64,000 bases of DNA from Dyadobacter luticola (GCF_005860805.1 NZ_VCEJ01000008.1:516008-580007); one strand, 5' to 3'. Shown: positions 8,588-18,370, counted from the first letter of the stretch. Notes: a model not told the origin generated them from the letters alone. Program-made: numbers and translations.

Positions 8588-8956
8588 TTACCCCAAGTCA
8601 AACTCCGGATTATAAATCAGCCCAATCACATTGCCCCAGGGATCTAAGACCGACGCGACCACTATTTCGCCGCCAACATTGTTCGGGGCTTCATGTTCTG
8701 ATGCGCCGAGGTCGATGAGTTTTTGGTATTCTGCGTCGATTTGTTCGGTGCCCCAGTAAGTGATGACGCTGTCGGTTTTGGCGGCAGATTCGCCTTCTTC
8801 GGGTTGCAGGCCGAGTTCGTAGCCGGCAATGTTGAAGCCTACGTAAAAGGGTTCGTCAAAATAGGGCGCGGTTTCGAACGCTTTGGTGTACCACGCTTTG
8901 GCGACGTCGAGGTCGGGAACTTTGTAGATGGTGGTTCGGAGTCCAAGAAATTTCAT
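8588..8956 (-). CDS. VOC/glyoxalase-superfamily protein
   Basis: A 122-aa protein of the vicinal-oxygen-chelate fold, with the beta-alpha-beta-beta-beta pattern starting LRTTIYKVPDLDVAKAWYTKAF and ending VASVLDPWGNVIGLIYNP. The DPWGN ending is the usual last-strand signature. Metal ligands cannot be assigned with confidence, and the substrate is unknown. It is probably co-transcribed with the acetyltransferase 15 bp upstream. Confidence 0.8.
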   Translation of the reverse strand: MKFLGLRTTIYKVPDLDVAKAWYTKAFETAPYFDEPFYVGFNIAGYELGLQPEEGESAAKTDSVITYWGTEQIDAEYQKLIDLGASEHEAPNNVGGEIVVASVLDPWGNVIGLIYNPEFDLG

Positions 8957-8971
8957 TTGCCTGATTTTAAG

Positions 8972-9421
8972 TTATATAAGTGCTTTTCGCAGGGAAACAC
9001 TGTGGATGGTCGTGTCCCCATTGTAATTTTCAATCTCCGTATAGCCTAGTTTGCGGTACATGGCAATCGCTTCGGGTTGCCGGTAGCCGGTTTCCAGGAT
9101 TACCGCCTCATTTCCAAGTTCCAAAGCCCAGTCTTCGAGCGTCTTCACCATCATTTGCGCCACACCTTTTTGCCTGAATTCCGGGACCACATACATACGT
9201 TTCAGTTCCACCGTAAAATCATCGTATTTCCTGAAACAACCACAACCCGCCAATTTGTCGTCCGCATAAGCCAAAACCACCGTTTCCAGGTTGGTAATGC
9301 GGTTATATTCTTCATAATCTTCCAGTTTCGTGTTATAAAGCCTGCAAAGTTCCTGATCCAGTTCATCGGTAAGTTGCTTAAAATCGGGGTTATTGCTGTC
9401 GGTGCGGATGGTCGTAATCAT
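8972..9421 (-). CDS. GNAT-family N-acetyltransferase
   Basis: Acetyl-CoA-dependent acetyltransferase of 149 aa. The core is VELKRMYVVPEFRQKGVAQMM (about residues 88-108), where the Arg/Gln-x-x-Gly stretch forms the acetyl-CoA pyrophosphate loop, followed by VILETGYRQPEAIAMYRKLGY, the common motif B. The acceptor substrate is unknown. It is 15 bp upstream of the VOC gene on the same strand. Confidence 0.85.
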   Translation of the reverse strand: MITTIRTDSNNPDFKQLTDELDQELCRLYNTKLEDYEEYNRITNLETVVLAYADDKLAGCGCFRKYDDFTVELKRMYVVPEFRQKGVAQMMVKTLEDWALELGNEAVILETGYRQPEAIAMYRKLGYTEIENYNGDTTIHSVSLRKALI

Positions 9422-9469
9422 GGTGGTTCAATTAAAGTTGTAATATAGGCAGGTTATCGAAATTCAGGT

Positions 9470-10957
9470 TTATTTCGCGTGATCCAGTTTACTTAAAAAG
9501 CCATTTGCATGTTCCAGATGTGCTTTTCTTTTTTCTTCCGGTAAATTGTCGAATGTTCGGATCAGCATTCCAAGTCTCGGATTTTTGGTAAAAAAATTTC
9601 GGTGCTTGTCCATAAACCGCCAGAAAAGCCCGTCCCAGATTTCCTGCCAGTCACCTTTTGGGAAGTCGCTCATTTTCAGGAGATAATTACTGCTGCTGAT
9701 GTACGGTTTGGTGGATAGCAGGCCTCCGTCGGCAAACTGGCTCATGCCGTACACATTTGGGACCATCACCCAATCGTAAGCATCAATGAACAATTCCATA
9801 AACCAGCGGTACACATCGTCCGGGTCGAATTCACAGAGCAACATGAAATTACCCATCACCATGAGGCGCTCTATGTGATGACAATAGCCCGTTGCCAACA
9901 CTTTTTTGATCACAATGTCTACCGGTTCAATACCGGTTTCACCTGTCCAAAATGATTCAGGAAGTTTCCGTTTGAATTCCCAATAATTTCGAGTGCGCTG
10001 CTTACTGCCTTTGAATTCATAAACCCCATGCATATACTCCCGCCATCCAATAATCTGCCGGACAAAACCTTCCAGTGAATTAATCGGAATATTCTCTGAT
10101 TCAGCGAATTGTAATGTTTCACTAATTACATATTTTGGCGTCAGTAAGCCCGTATTCAGCATTGGCGTCATCACACTGTGGTGCAGGAAATGCTGGTCTG
10201 TCACGATCGCATCCTCATATTTTCCAAAATCCTGAAACCGCTTTTTGAGAAACTGGCGCAGCCAGAATTTGCTATGCTCGAAGTCTGTGGGAAACTGAAT
10301 TTCAGCCGGAATGTCACCGTAATTTTTGGGGTAATGTTTTTCAATGTACTCGCAGGCTTCTTTCCAGATTTCATTTTTCTCTGGAAAATCAATGTCTGGC
10401 GGCGTCTGTTTTTTGGGAAATTTTAGTCGGTTTTCTGTATCAAAGCTCCATTTTCCACCGGTCGGGTCACTGCTTTCATCGACCAGTATTTTAAGTTTCT
10501 TCCTTTGATAAGAATAAAAATCGGCCTGAAAATATTTCTTCTTGTTGCCAAAATATGCTTCCAGATCTTCCGACGAATTCAAAAACATCGGCGTTTCGTA
10601 GCGGATCAATTCAATGTTGGCTTTTTTACAGGCATTTTCCAGCCGCTTTTGCAGCCAGTCGTCGGTCACGTCAACGTAATGTATTTCGGTAACCCCTTTG
10701 TTTTGCAGATAGGGAATCAATTTCCGGATATCCGAATGATTTTTGTGCGCCTCGATATAGCCGGTTTTGTGCGCTTTACTTTCCAAAAACTGCCGGTAAG
10801 TCTGCATCGTCGCCCGATGATAGGCCAGCTTATGTTTATGAAAATGAAATTGATTGAAAAATAATGTTTCCTCCACCAGCACAATGTCGCGGCCCGCATG
10901 TATCGCGGGATTTTTTTCAAATAGCTGATGCGGAAATACCAGCGTAATTGCTTTCAT
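9470..10957 (-). CDS. Photolyase/cryptochrome-related protein of the FeS-BCP group, apparently without the Fe-S cysteines
   Basis: Member of the deoxyribodipyrimidine photolyase-related group (COG3046 type), which includes bacterial (6-4) photolyases with FAD, a lumazine antenna and usually a 4Fe-4S cluster. At 495 aa the length is normal. The N-terminal Rossmann part (about 1-130) starts LVFPHQLF. The C-terminal flavin domain has HHIERLMVMGNFMLL and MVPNVYGMSQFADGG, characteristic of the group. The segment after YISSSNYLLKMSDF (M429 and onward) reads PKGDWQEIWDG, where PhrB-type enzymes carry cluster cysteines, and the upstream cysteine position is also changed. So it is either a cluster-free branch or has another function. 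It stands alone, divergent from the secreted phosphodiesterase. Confidence 0.85.
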   Translation of the reverse strand: MKAITLVFPHQLFEKNPAIHAGRDIVLVEETLFFNQFHFHKHKLAYHRATMQTYRQFLESKAHKTGYIEAHKNHSDIRKLIPYLQNKGVTEIHYVDVTDDWLQKRLENACKKANIELIRYETPMFLNSSEDLEAYFGNKKKYFQADFYSYQRKKLKILVDESSDPTGGKWSFDTENRLKFPKKQTPPDIDFPEKNEIWKEACEYIEKHYPKNYGDIPAEIQFPTDFEHSKFWLRQFLKKRFQDFGKYEDAIVTDQHFLHHSVMTPMLNTGLLTPKYVISETLQFAESENIPINSLEGFVRQIIGWREYMHGVYEFKGSKQRTRNYWEFKRKLPESFWTGETGIEPVDIVIKKVLATGYCHHIERLMVMGNFMLLCEFDPDDVYRWFMELFIDAYDWVMVPNVYGMSQFADGGLLSTKPYISSSNYLLKMSDFPKGDWQEIWDGLFWRFMDKHRNFFTKNPRLGMLIRTFDNLPEEKRKAHLEHANGFLSKLDHAK

Positions 10958-11038
10958 AAGTTCGATGTTAGCCGCTTCAAAACCGTAATTGTCTATCTTT
11001 AAAACTCAAAACAGACTTCCCAAATCTCTATCAAAATC

Positions 11039-11986
11039 ATGCGAATCCTCTTGTTATTCCTTTTTGTCGCGTTTCAAAATATGCCTTGTTTCGGTCAGGA
11101 CGGTTTTAAAATTGTGCCGCTGGGGGTGAAAGGTGGTGGGGAAGATGGTAACCTTTCGGCTTATATGGTCGCGCCGGTCGGATCTGATAACTATATCTGT
11201 CTGGATGCCGGGACAATCACAAATGGAATTCAAAAGGCTGTGGATCAGAAGGTTTTTCCGGTGGCGGCGAATGTTGTTTTGAGAAAGTATATCAAAGCCT
11301 ATTTCATTTCACATCCCCATCTCGATCATTTGTCGGGGATGATTATCAATTCTCCCGAGGATACTGCGAAAAATGTGTATGGATTTGAACAATGCATTGA
11401 AACCATTAAAAACCATTATTTCAACTGGCAAAGCTGGCCGAATATGGGCAATGAAGGACAAGCTCCGGCGCTGAAAAAATATACGTATAAATTACTCTCG
11501 GAAAATCAGAATATCCCGATCGATCAGACTGAAATGTCGGTGCAAGGATTTAAATTAAGTCATTCCAATCCCTACGAAAGTGCTGCTTTTCTGATTAAAA
11601 ACGGGGAAAATTATTTACTCTATTTTGGTGATACCGGACCGGATGAAATCGAGAAAAGTAATAAAATGGAGATCGTCTGGAAAACAGTAGCTCCTTTGGT
11701 TTTAAATAAGAAATTAAAGGGAATTTTCCTGGAAGTATCTTATCCTAATATCCAGCCTGACAGACAATTATATGGACATTTAACACCCAACTGGCTGATG
11801 AAAGAACTGCAAAAACTGGCCGGTTTCGCGGGAAAGGAAAATGTTAAAAATCTGAATGTAATCGTCTCCCATATCAAGCCTTCCAGCAAAAATGAGCAAA
11901 CGATTACAAACGAATTAAAAGCGGCGAATTCACTTGGCTTGGATCTAATTTTTCCTCAGCAGGGCACCCAATTGGAGTTGAGATAA
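11039..11986 (+). CDS. Exported class II cyclic-nucleotide phosphodiesterase-like metallo-hydrolase
   Basis: A 315-aa metallo-beta-lactamase-fold protein resembling class II 3',5'-cAMP phosphodiesterases (PF02112). A signal peptide ends near residue 20 (PCFGQ), so it should be periplasmic or secreted. The metal site is H92-P-H94-L-D96-H97-LSG; a later SHSNPYESAAFLI and YFGDTGPDE supply the rest of the dinuclear site, and VSHIKPS near the C-terminus is the last histidine motif. The true substrate is unproven; an extracellular cyclic nucleotide is possible. It converges with the DUF72 gene, which ends 1 bp away. Confidence 0.8.
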   Translation: MRILLLFLFVAFQNMPCFGQDGFKIVPLGVKGGGEDGNLSAYMVAPVGSDNYICLDAGTITNGIQKAVDQKVFPVAANVVLRKYIKAYFISHPHLDHLSGMIINSPEDTAKNVYGFEQCIETIKNHYFNWQSWPNMGNEGQAPALKKYTYKLLSENQNIPIDQTEMSVQGFKLSHSNPYESAAFLIKNGENYLLYFGDTGPDEIEKSNKMEIVWKTVAPLVLNKKLKGIFLEVSYPNIQPDRQLYGHLTPNWLMKELQKLAGFAGKENVKNLNVIVSHIKPSSKNEQTITNELKAANSLGLDLIFPQQGTQLELR

Positions 11987-11987
11987 A

Positions 11988-12920
11988 TTACTTTTTGGTC
12001 TTCGGTGCTGCGGTCTTTGTTTTAGGCTCTGCCGTCCTCGGTTCCGGCGGTGTTGGATTAATTGGCACGTGAATGTTCGTACCCAATTCCTCATTAAATT
12101 TCTTGATCAGATAACCAGAGAGCAGCGGTGACGCTTCTTCATGGTTTTGGTGAACAAAAAAATAAATGTTCTGAATACCTTCTTCCACCCAAAGTTTCAG
12201 GCGCTCAAACCAGTCGTCGAGCCGGGTATAATCCGAATCTACATTGGCACCATTGTAGCGAATAAATGCCGTCGGCGTGGTCAGGCGCATGTGTAGCAAA
12301 TCCCTGCGTCCGGCCGAGTCGGTAACAATGTGCGTAATGTTTTTGGCTTCCATCACCTCGTATAGGTCTTCGGTTTTAAAAGAGCCGTCGTACCAGCCGG
12401 TGTGGCGCAATTCCAGCGCGAGCGGGAAACCGGAAGGCCACTCTTCCAGGAAGCTTTTCAATGCATCCCAGTTTTTCGGGCCAAAATTATCCGGCATTTG
12501 AAGGAATATCATGCCCAGTTTTTCCTGTAAATGCGCAATGCCGTCAAGGTATTGGTCGAGCGGTTCTTTCGCGTCTTTCAGCCTTTTCCAGTGACTAATT
12601 CCCTGATGGATTTTTGGAAAAAACTTAAAACCCGGTGCCGTTTTGTTGTACCAGGTTTCGATGGTTTCAATCGGAAAGTTATTATAAAAAGTCGCATTCA
12701 GTTCAATGCTGTTGAACTGCGTCGCGTAATAAGCGAGCTCGTCTTTAGTCCCTTTTGGATAAAAGCTTTTCAAGTCCGTTTTATTCCATTTGGCACATCC
12801 GATAAAAATACCCGGCTGGCCAGCATTCCCCGCCGCACCCAAGATGTCCTTGTTGACAGCAGCATCGGGCGGCAATTTGAAATCAACATCATCAGGGTTC
12901 TCGACTTTACCGAATTTCAT
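11988..12920 (-). CDS. DUF72 (YecE-like) protein
   Basis: A 310-aa TIM-barrel-like protein of the DUF72 family. Signatures are IFIGCAKWNKTDLKSFYP at about residues 36-53, FNSIELNATFYNNFP, FKFFPKIHQGISHWKRL and FFVHQNHEEASPLLS. The family function is not established. The last 20 or so residues are a Pro/Thr/Lys-rich tail with repeated PEPRTAEPKTK-type units, probably disordered. It is followed by the convergent phosphodiesterase gene, and a cupin gene lies 32 bp upstream on the same strand. Confidence 0.85.
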   Translation of the reverse strand: MKFGKVENPDDVDFKLPPDAAVNKDILGAAGNAGQPGIFIGCAKWNKTDLKSFYPKGTKDELAYYATQFNSIELNATFYNNFPIETIETWYNKTAPGFKFFPKIHQGISHWKRLKDAKEPLDQYLDGIAHLQEKLGMIFLQMPDNFGPKNWDALKSFLEEWPSGFPLALELRHTGWYDGSFKTEDLYEVMEAKNITHIVTDSAGRRDLLHMRLTTPTAFIRYNGANVDSDYTRLDDWFERLKLWVEEGIQNIYFFVHQNHEEASPLLSGYLIKKFNEELGTNIHVPINPTPPEPRTAEPKTKTAAPKTKK

Positions 12921-12952
12921 AAAAGGTCTTTTTAGGAATAAAAAATATTGAT

Positions 12953-13468
12953 TTACCGTCCAAAATCATCCTGCACGCGAACAATATCATCTTCATCAGA
13001 TGGATTGCTTGGGTCAGTATGTTGCCAGATTTCGGCTACGAAACCCCACTCGTCGACGCCTACAAGACGGTGACGCTCACCTTGTTTCAGCTCGATGACG
13101 GTGCCGATCGGTAATTGTTGTAATTCGGTTTCGTCATCAGTGTCGCTGATTACGATACCTGCATTGCCGCCGATTACTTTCCAGATTTCGGCGCGGCGGT
13201 GGTGGTACTGCCATGAAAGGCGCTTGTTGGGTGCTACAACCAATATTTTGGGGCTCAGTTTTTCGTAACCTGCAAAATCTTCGAGGGATTTGTGGGGGAA
13301 GAACGTTGAAATAAATCTTGGTGCTTCGCTTTCTTCCAAAACAAAAAAACCACCCCAGGGCCGGGAATGATCCTTACTTACTACCGTAAATCCCTGCTCA
13401 TCTATGAACTGCTGGACCTTCGCAAAAACAACATCCTTGTCGGCATCCGCCGTAAATGACTGTATCAT
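12953..13468 (-). CDS. Cupin protein resembling the C-terminal domain of type II mannose-6-phosphate isomerase
   Basis: A 171-aa single-domain cupin. The pattern HSRPWGGFFVLEE (about residues 39-51), LSWQYHHRRAEIWKVIGGNAG (about 99-119) and the closing EDDIVRVQDDFGR match the isomerase half of bifunctional type II phosphomannose isomerases, with metal-binding His residues in the HH..E block. It lacks the nucleotidyltransferase half. It is probably a sugar-phosphate isomerase or binding protein; the exact substrate is unknown. It may share a transcript with the DUF72 gene downstream. Confidence 0.75.
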   Translation of the reverse strand: MIQSFTADADKDVVFAKVQQFIDEQGFTVVSKDHSRPWGGFFVLEESEAPRFISTFFPHKSLEDFAGYEKLSPKILVVAPNKRLSWQYHHRRAEIWKVIGGNAGIVISDTDDETELQQLPIGTVIELKQGERHRLVGVDEWGFVAEIWQHTDPSNPSDEDDIVRVQDDFGR

Positions 13469-13518
13469 GTTGGAATAATAAAGAATCGGGTGAGCTCAAA
13501 AATAGGATAAAAAACAAA

Positions 13519-13548
13519 AAGATGCCCCAAAAATCTTCAGGGCATCTT
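13519..13548 (-). terminator. Intrinsic terminator of the susCD operon
   Basis: A 9-bp stem (AAGATGCCC at 13519-13527 with GGGCATCTT at 13540-13548), followed on the minus strand by a T-rich run. It lies just after the SusD stop. Confidence 0.8.
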
Positions 13549-13572
13549 CTGAATTATATCTACTAATTTATA

Positions 13573-15171
13573 CTATTTGTCCCACCAAACTTTGGTAGTG
13601 AAATCGTCCGGAAGCGTCGCGCCCGTCTGGTAGTTGGGATTACCCGCCACCTCGTTAGTCGGGTATCTCAATCTTACCGGGATTGTACCATTTGTAAGGT
13701 TACCAGGATAGTTAGTTGGTGTCAGTTTAGGGTAACCTGTTCTTCTCCAATCGGACCAGGCTTCCCACCAGTTAAAGAATTTATTAACCCAAAGCTGCTC
13801 GCCGATCATTTCTAATGCAGGTTTCGTCACTCCGTAAGGATAGGTTTTCAGGTAGGCGGCTACGGCTGCATCGGATACGGTGAGGGAAGCATCGTAAGGC
13901 GTATACATTTGCATGGAAGCTTTTACGCCTGCCTCATAGTGAGATTTGGCAGTTCCAGTCATGCCTGTTCCGATTTTTCTTTCAATTGCTTCGGCCATCA
14001 GAAGTTCAACTTCCCCGTAATTCATGATCTGATAAGGATCAGAATCCTGCAACATTTTCACATTGATGCGGGAATAAGTTTTGGCTACGTCCACAGTCTT
14101 GCCTTCCAGTTTGTCGAGCATTGCCTGGTCAAATCCATTTGGCATACCTTTCTGTTTCAGGGGATCCACTGTAATCGGTTTGTAAGCAGAGGCTGTCCAC
14201 TCACCGATGCCGCCGCTGATGATCATCAGGCGAGGATCGTCGTCTGTTACAACTGCTTTGTTGGTACCTTTCAAATAGTCAACCAAAGTAGCGCTCAGGT
14301 AGGAAGGCTGGCCGCCGTCACCTGGATCGAATGCACGGGAAATACCATTCTGGTTAACCCACTCGCTCGGTCCGTCTGCCATTTTAATCCAAACATTATC
14401 TGCATTGCTTGTGAAAACACCGCCTGCTGCTGCCTTGGTCACATAAGTGGCTGCTTTGGTAGCGTCTACATTCGAGATACGCATCGCGAGACGCAGCATC
14501 AGAGAATATCCCCATTTCTTCCATTTCGCGATATCACCATTGTAAATGAAATCGTGCGCGCCGAAATTTTCGTCCGGGTTGCTTGCATTCAGAGTCGAGC
14601 AGGCTTCGTCCAGTTCTTTCAGCAGGTCGGTATAAACCGCTTCCTGCGTATCATATTTTGGAAAGAAGATACCGCTTGTACCCTGATTAGCTTCGCTGTA
14701 AGGAATGTTTCCGTAAAAATCGGTCAATCTTGCAAAGCTGAAAGCACGGATAATACGCGCTGCCTGGCGCATGTTGACATATTTACCTTCCGCAAAACCA
14801 CCTGGTCCCGATTGTTTCAGGATCTCAGCAATGTTTTTCAACTGGTCATTATAAGTAAATTCAAAAGGCGCCGCGTTCGTTTCAGCATTGCTTTGATACT
14901 TATCACCCGGAGAAATACCGCCACCAGAGCTCGCCAGCTGCTGGATCGCGTAGGCGCACCAGCCAATGTTTGTCCGCCAGTCGATGTAGCGGTTATCGCC
15001 GGTAGAACCGTTGGATGCGATGGCCAGCTCCGTCGTGGTGAAGATCAGGTTGAGATCTACCTGGTTGAGAGCCTGCGGGTTAATGTTCAGTTCATGCAAT
15101 TGGTTGGTGTCACATCCAGATGCCAGAACCGCTACCAAACCGTACTTTATATATTTTTTGATGTTTTTCAT
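13573..15171 (-). CDS. SusD-like outer-membrane lipoprotein (SusD_2 type)
   Basis: Surface lipoprotein that caps a SusC channel and binds its ligand. It has a lipoprotein signal with lipobox LASGC (Cys at about residue 20), followed by DTNQLHELNINPQAL, typical of the PF12771 branch of SusD proteins. The helical TPR-like scaffold includes NMRQAARIIRAFSFARLTDFYG. The C-terminal stretch with FFNWWEAWSDWRRTGYP is also typical. At 532 aa the length is normal. It starts 13 bp after the SusC stop, so the two form an operon. The branch is found in many pairs lacking glycan enzymes, so the ligand could be a glycan, peptide or other nutrient. Confidence 0.92.
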   Translation of the reverse strand: MKNIKKYIKYGLVAVLASGCDTNQLHELNINPQALNQVDLNLIFTTTELAIASNGSTGDNRYIDWRTNIGWCAYAIQQLASSGGGISPGDKYQSNAETNAAPFEFTYNDQLKNIAEILKQSGPGGFAEGKYVNMRQAARIIRAFSFARLTDFYGNIPYSEANQGTSGIFFPKYDTQEAVYTDLLKELDEACSTLNASNPDENFGAHDFIYNGDIAKWKKWGYSLMLRLAMRISNVDATKAATYVTKAAAGGVFTSNADNVWIKMADGPSEWVNQNGISRAFDPGDGGQPSYLSATLVDYLKGTNKAVVTDDDPRLMIISGGIGEWTASAYKPITVDPLKQKGMPNGFDQAMLDKLEGKTVDVAKTYSRINVKMLQDSDPYQIMNYGEVELLMAEAIERKIGTGMTGTAKSHYEAGVKASMQMYTPYDASLTVSDAAVAAYLKTYPYGVTKPALEMIGEQLWVNKFFNWWEAWSDWRRTGYPKLTPTNYPGNLTNGTIPVRLRYPTNEVAGNPNYQTGATLPDDFTTKVWWDK

Positions 15172-15184
15172 TTTTTGTTCAGAA

Positions 15185-18100
15185 TTAGAATGTTGCTCTC
15201 AAATTGAAACCGTAGCTGCGCGTCGATGGGAAACCGAAGTAGTCAAAGCCTTGTGAGTTTCCGTTAGAATAGTTGGACTCAGGATCAATGTTCGGCGTGT
15301 TCTTGAAAAGAATAGCCAGGTTACGACCTACGAAAGAGAGCGAAAGTGCTTGCAGAGGTGTTTTTTCAAGGAATCTTTTTGGAACTGAGTAGCCCAATGT
15401 CAGCTGCCTCAATTTTACGAAAGAAGCATCGTACAGATATTTGGTCGTCACCGCGTCCGTTTCACCACCTACTGAACCCCAGTAGTTATATGCTTCCTGA
15501 GGAGTCAAAGTTTTGGTAAACGGCTTATATTCTGTGCCTTCCTGCGTAACACCGGTTACTGTCAGAGGAGCCTCGCCTTCTCTTCCCTGCAATGAGTTTT
15601 TGCTCAATCCCCACTGGTCAAGTCTCATGTTAGTGCCAGAAAGAATGTCGCCACCCACTTTGAAATCCACCAGGAATGAAAGGTCTATTCCTTTGTAATT
15701 GAATGAGTTGGTTAAACCACCGGTCAGTTTTGCGATACCATTACCAATCACTTCATAGCCTGAGGTTCCTACCGGACGTCCGTCGCTGTAGAATACCGGC
15801 TGGCCATCTGGCGACATTTTCTGCACGCGACCTGTGATCATACCGAAAGGTTGTCCTACGATATTTTTGATGTAAGCATTTCTCGTACGAGGTTCGTCCA
15901 TCACCAGCTCGGTAGTTCCTTCGATCAATGATTTTACCTTGTTGTTGTTTTTAGCAAGGTTCAAAGTCATATCCCAGTTCAGGTTGTTGGTTTTGAGCGG
16001 GGTAAATGTCAAAAGAAGCTCGATACCGCGGTTTTGAAGTTTACCAAGGTTCACCGAAGTACTACCAAAACCTGATGCTCTTGAAATAGTCGCGTTCAGG
16101 ATATCGTCGGTAGTTTGCTGATCATAGTAAGTGAAATCAACGCCCAGTTTGTTGTTGAATAGGCGGAAGTCGATACCCAATTCAGTTTCACTCACTGTCA
16201 GCGGTTTCAGGTTCGGGTTAGGAATGTTACCACCGTTGCCCATCGCCTGGGAGAAAGATGCCATCGGATAGCCCAAATGCGGGTTTCCGTTCAGCGAATA
16301 AGTCAGGTTGGTCTGGTATGGTCCGATGGTTGCATTACCCACTTGCGCCCACGACGCCCGCACTTTACCATAAGACAACCAGGTAGGGAGCGATTTGAAT
16401 GCGTCTGAGAATACAAAGCTACCTCCAATAGAAGGATATAGAATGCTGTTTGTCGCCGGGTTAAGTACTGAGAACCAGTCATTACGCGCGGTGGCAGTCA
16501 GGAACAAATAACCATCCCATGAAACTTCTGCCGATCCCAGAAGTGAGTTGATACCGCTTTCGCTGTAATCGTAATCCCACGATTTCCCTTTCACGTTGTT
16601 CAAAGCAGGGAAGAACTGGACATTGAAACCATTACCATAAATGTTGTTATAGTCGTATGTCCTTCTCATGCGGTTTCCGCCTCCGAAAGCTGTAATTCCC
16701 AGTTTTCCGAATTCCTTGTTGAAACCAATCGTATATTCAGCATTGATCTCAGACACATTCCAGGTACCCATGTTCCGGGCTCCACCACGCTGATAGCCAG
16801 TTCCTTCGGGAGTTAATGATTCTGCGCGGCGCTCGTATTTGTCCATACCTACACGTCCCTGGATAAACAGCCAGTCTGTGATTTGGTATTTCAATTGACC
16901 TGATGTGATGATCCGGTTCTTTTTATCTGTTTTGATAAACTGATAAGCCGTCCAGTATGGATTTTGGCCCCAGTTGTTATTCGCCTGCTGGTATTCTTCA
17001 CCTACAACTTTACCCCAGATACCTAAGCTTGCAGCATCCGTTCCTGCTGGAATAGCACCCAGCTTGTTAGGATCACCCTTATAATCAAGCACATTGTAAT
17101 CTCCCGGGATACGCCAGATGGCCTGGATCGCATTTCCTGGTGAGTCGGAAAGGTTTGGACGGTTTTTCGCTTTTTCTTCTGAATAAAGCACTTTGGCGTC
17201 GAAAGAAAGTCTTTTGCCAAACTTACCATTTGTAGATAATGATAAGTTGATCCTGTCAAATCCTGAATTTGGAATGATGGTAGTACTTTTCAGGTTGGTT
17301 ACCGACGCACGGAAAGCCTGATTTTCATTTCCTCCTGAGAATGCAAGACTATTGGTAAATGCGTGCCCGGTTTTCAGGAATCTTGAAAAATTATCCCCTG
17401 AATATGAATATGGATGCATTTTTCCATCAAATCCGATAACCTGGCTGTTGTCATATTTTGGTCCCCAGGAATCGTCTCCCCATTCGTATGCCTGGTTTTG
17501 GTTAACAGGTTTCGAAGCCACGCCATTTGCAAGACCACCCGCGCCATAAGAATGTTGCAGGTCGGAAAGATCATTCAGTTTTTCAAAAACATAATTTGAT
17601 CCAAATTCTACGCCGACACCTTTTCTTTTGGAGCCGCGTTTTGTAGTGACGTTGATAACACCATTGGATGCGCGTGATCCGTAAAGAGCCGCCGCATTTG
17701 CACCTTTCAGTACGGTGATCGACTCAATGTCGTCCGGGTTGATACTCGACAAACCGTCTCCTTCATCAGATCCTCCCCAAAGACCTGCCTGTCCGAAGTT
17801 GTTGTTGTCCATCGGGATACCATCAATTACATATAATGGCTGGTTGTTTCCCTGCAATGATTTGTTACCACGGATAATTACGCGCGAAGAACCGGCTGGT
17901 CCGGAAGCTACTTTGCTCACGTTCACACCCGCTACACGTCCGGCCAATGCATTACCGAGGTTGGCTTCGCGGGCGGCGGTAAGATTACTTCCGCTCACTT
18001 CCGTGATAGAATATGCCAGCGCACGTTTATCGCGGCTGATACCGAGGGCAGTTACGACTACCTCATTCAATGCGGTGGCTTCGGCGGCCAGAGATACATT

Positions 18101-18370
18101 AAGAATGGTAGCATTGGCCACCACGTCTTTGGTGATGTAACCGATATAGCTGAATGTTAACGTTTTACCTTTCTCAACAGTGATACTATATTCTCCTTTG
18201 TCATTGGACGAGGTACCCCGGGTAGTACCTTTTACGACTACGTTTACACCGGCGATTTCACCCCCGGTTGCGTCAGTCACTTTTCCGGATACTGTCATAT
18301 CCTGCGCAAAACCCGGGAGGGCGAGCACAGAAAGCAGTATCAACATGTTAATCAGTAGATTTTTTTTCAT
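15185..18370 (-). CDS. SusC/RagA-family TonB-linked outer-membrane transporter
   Basis: TonB-dependent import channel of 1061 aa that pairs with the downstream SusD. In order: a signal peptide ending PGFAQ at about residue 23, a carboxypeptidase-regulatory-like domain (about 27-105, KVTDATGGEIAGVNVVVKG), the plug with NEVVVTALGISR and SITVLKGANAAALYGSRA (about 110-240), then a large beta-barrel ending in FNLRATF with a terminal Phe. No N-terminal STN domain is present, so anti-sigma signalling is not expected. A symporter and an AraC regulator lie upstream. Confidence 0.95.
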   Translation of the reverse strand: MKKNLLINMLILLSVLALPGFAQDMTVSGKVTDATGGEIAGVNVVVKGTTRGTSSNDKGEYSITVEKGKTLTFSYIGYITKDVVANATILNVSLAAEATALNEVVVTALGISRDKRALAYSITEVSGSNLTAAREANLGNALAGRVAGVNVSKVASGPAGSSRVIIRGNKSLQGNNQPLYVIDGIPMDNNNFGQAGLWGGSDEGDGLSSINPDDIESITVLKGANAAALYGSRASNGVINVTTKRGSKRKGVGVEFGSNYVFEKLNDLSDLQHSYGAGGLANGVASKPVNQNQAYEWGDDSWGPKYDNSQVIGFDGKMHPYSYSGDNFSRFLKTGHAFTNSLAFSGGNENQAFRASVTNLKSTTIIPNSGFDRINLSLSTNGKFGKRLSFDAKVLYSEEKAKNRPNLSDSPGNAIQAIWRIPGDYNVLDYKGDPNKLGAIPAGTDAASLGIWGKVVGEEYQQANNNWGQNPYWTAYQFIKTDKKNRIITSGQLKYQITDWLFIQGRVGMDKYERRAESLTPEGTGYQRGGARNMGTWNVSEINAEYTIGFNKEFGKLGITAFGGGNRMRRTYDYNNIYGNGFNVQFFPALNNVKGKSWDYDYSESGINSLLGSAEVSWDGYLFLTATARNDWFSVLNPATNSILYPSIGGSFVFSDAFKSLPTWLSYGKVRASWAQVGNATIGPYQTNLTYSLNGNPHLGYPMASFSQAMGNGGNIPNPNLKPLTVSETELGIDFRLFNNKLGVDFTYYDQQTTDDILNATISRASGFGSTSVNLGKLQNRGIELLLTFTPLKTNNLNWDMTLNLAKNNNKVKSLIEGTTELVMDEPRTRNAYIKNIVGQPFGMITGRVQKMSPDGQPVFYSDGRPVGTSGYEVIGNGIAKLTGGLTNSFNYKGIDLSFLVDFKVGGDILSGTNMRLDQWGLSKNSLQGREGEAPLTVTGVTQEGTEYKPFTKTLTPQEAYNYWGSVGGETDAVTTKYLYDASFVKLRQLTLGYSVPKRFLEKTPLQALSLSFVGRNLAILFKNTPNIDPESNYSNGNSQGFDYFGFPSTRSYGFNLRATF

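Noticed and set aside
13909..15207. 432-codon open frame on the plus strand
   Set aside because: It lies entirely opposite the SusD gene, which has a full signal peptide, lipobox and family motifs. The product shows no family feature.
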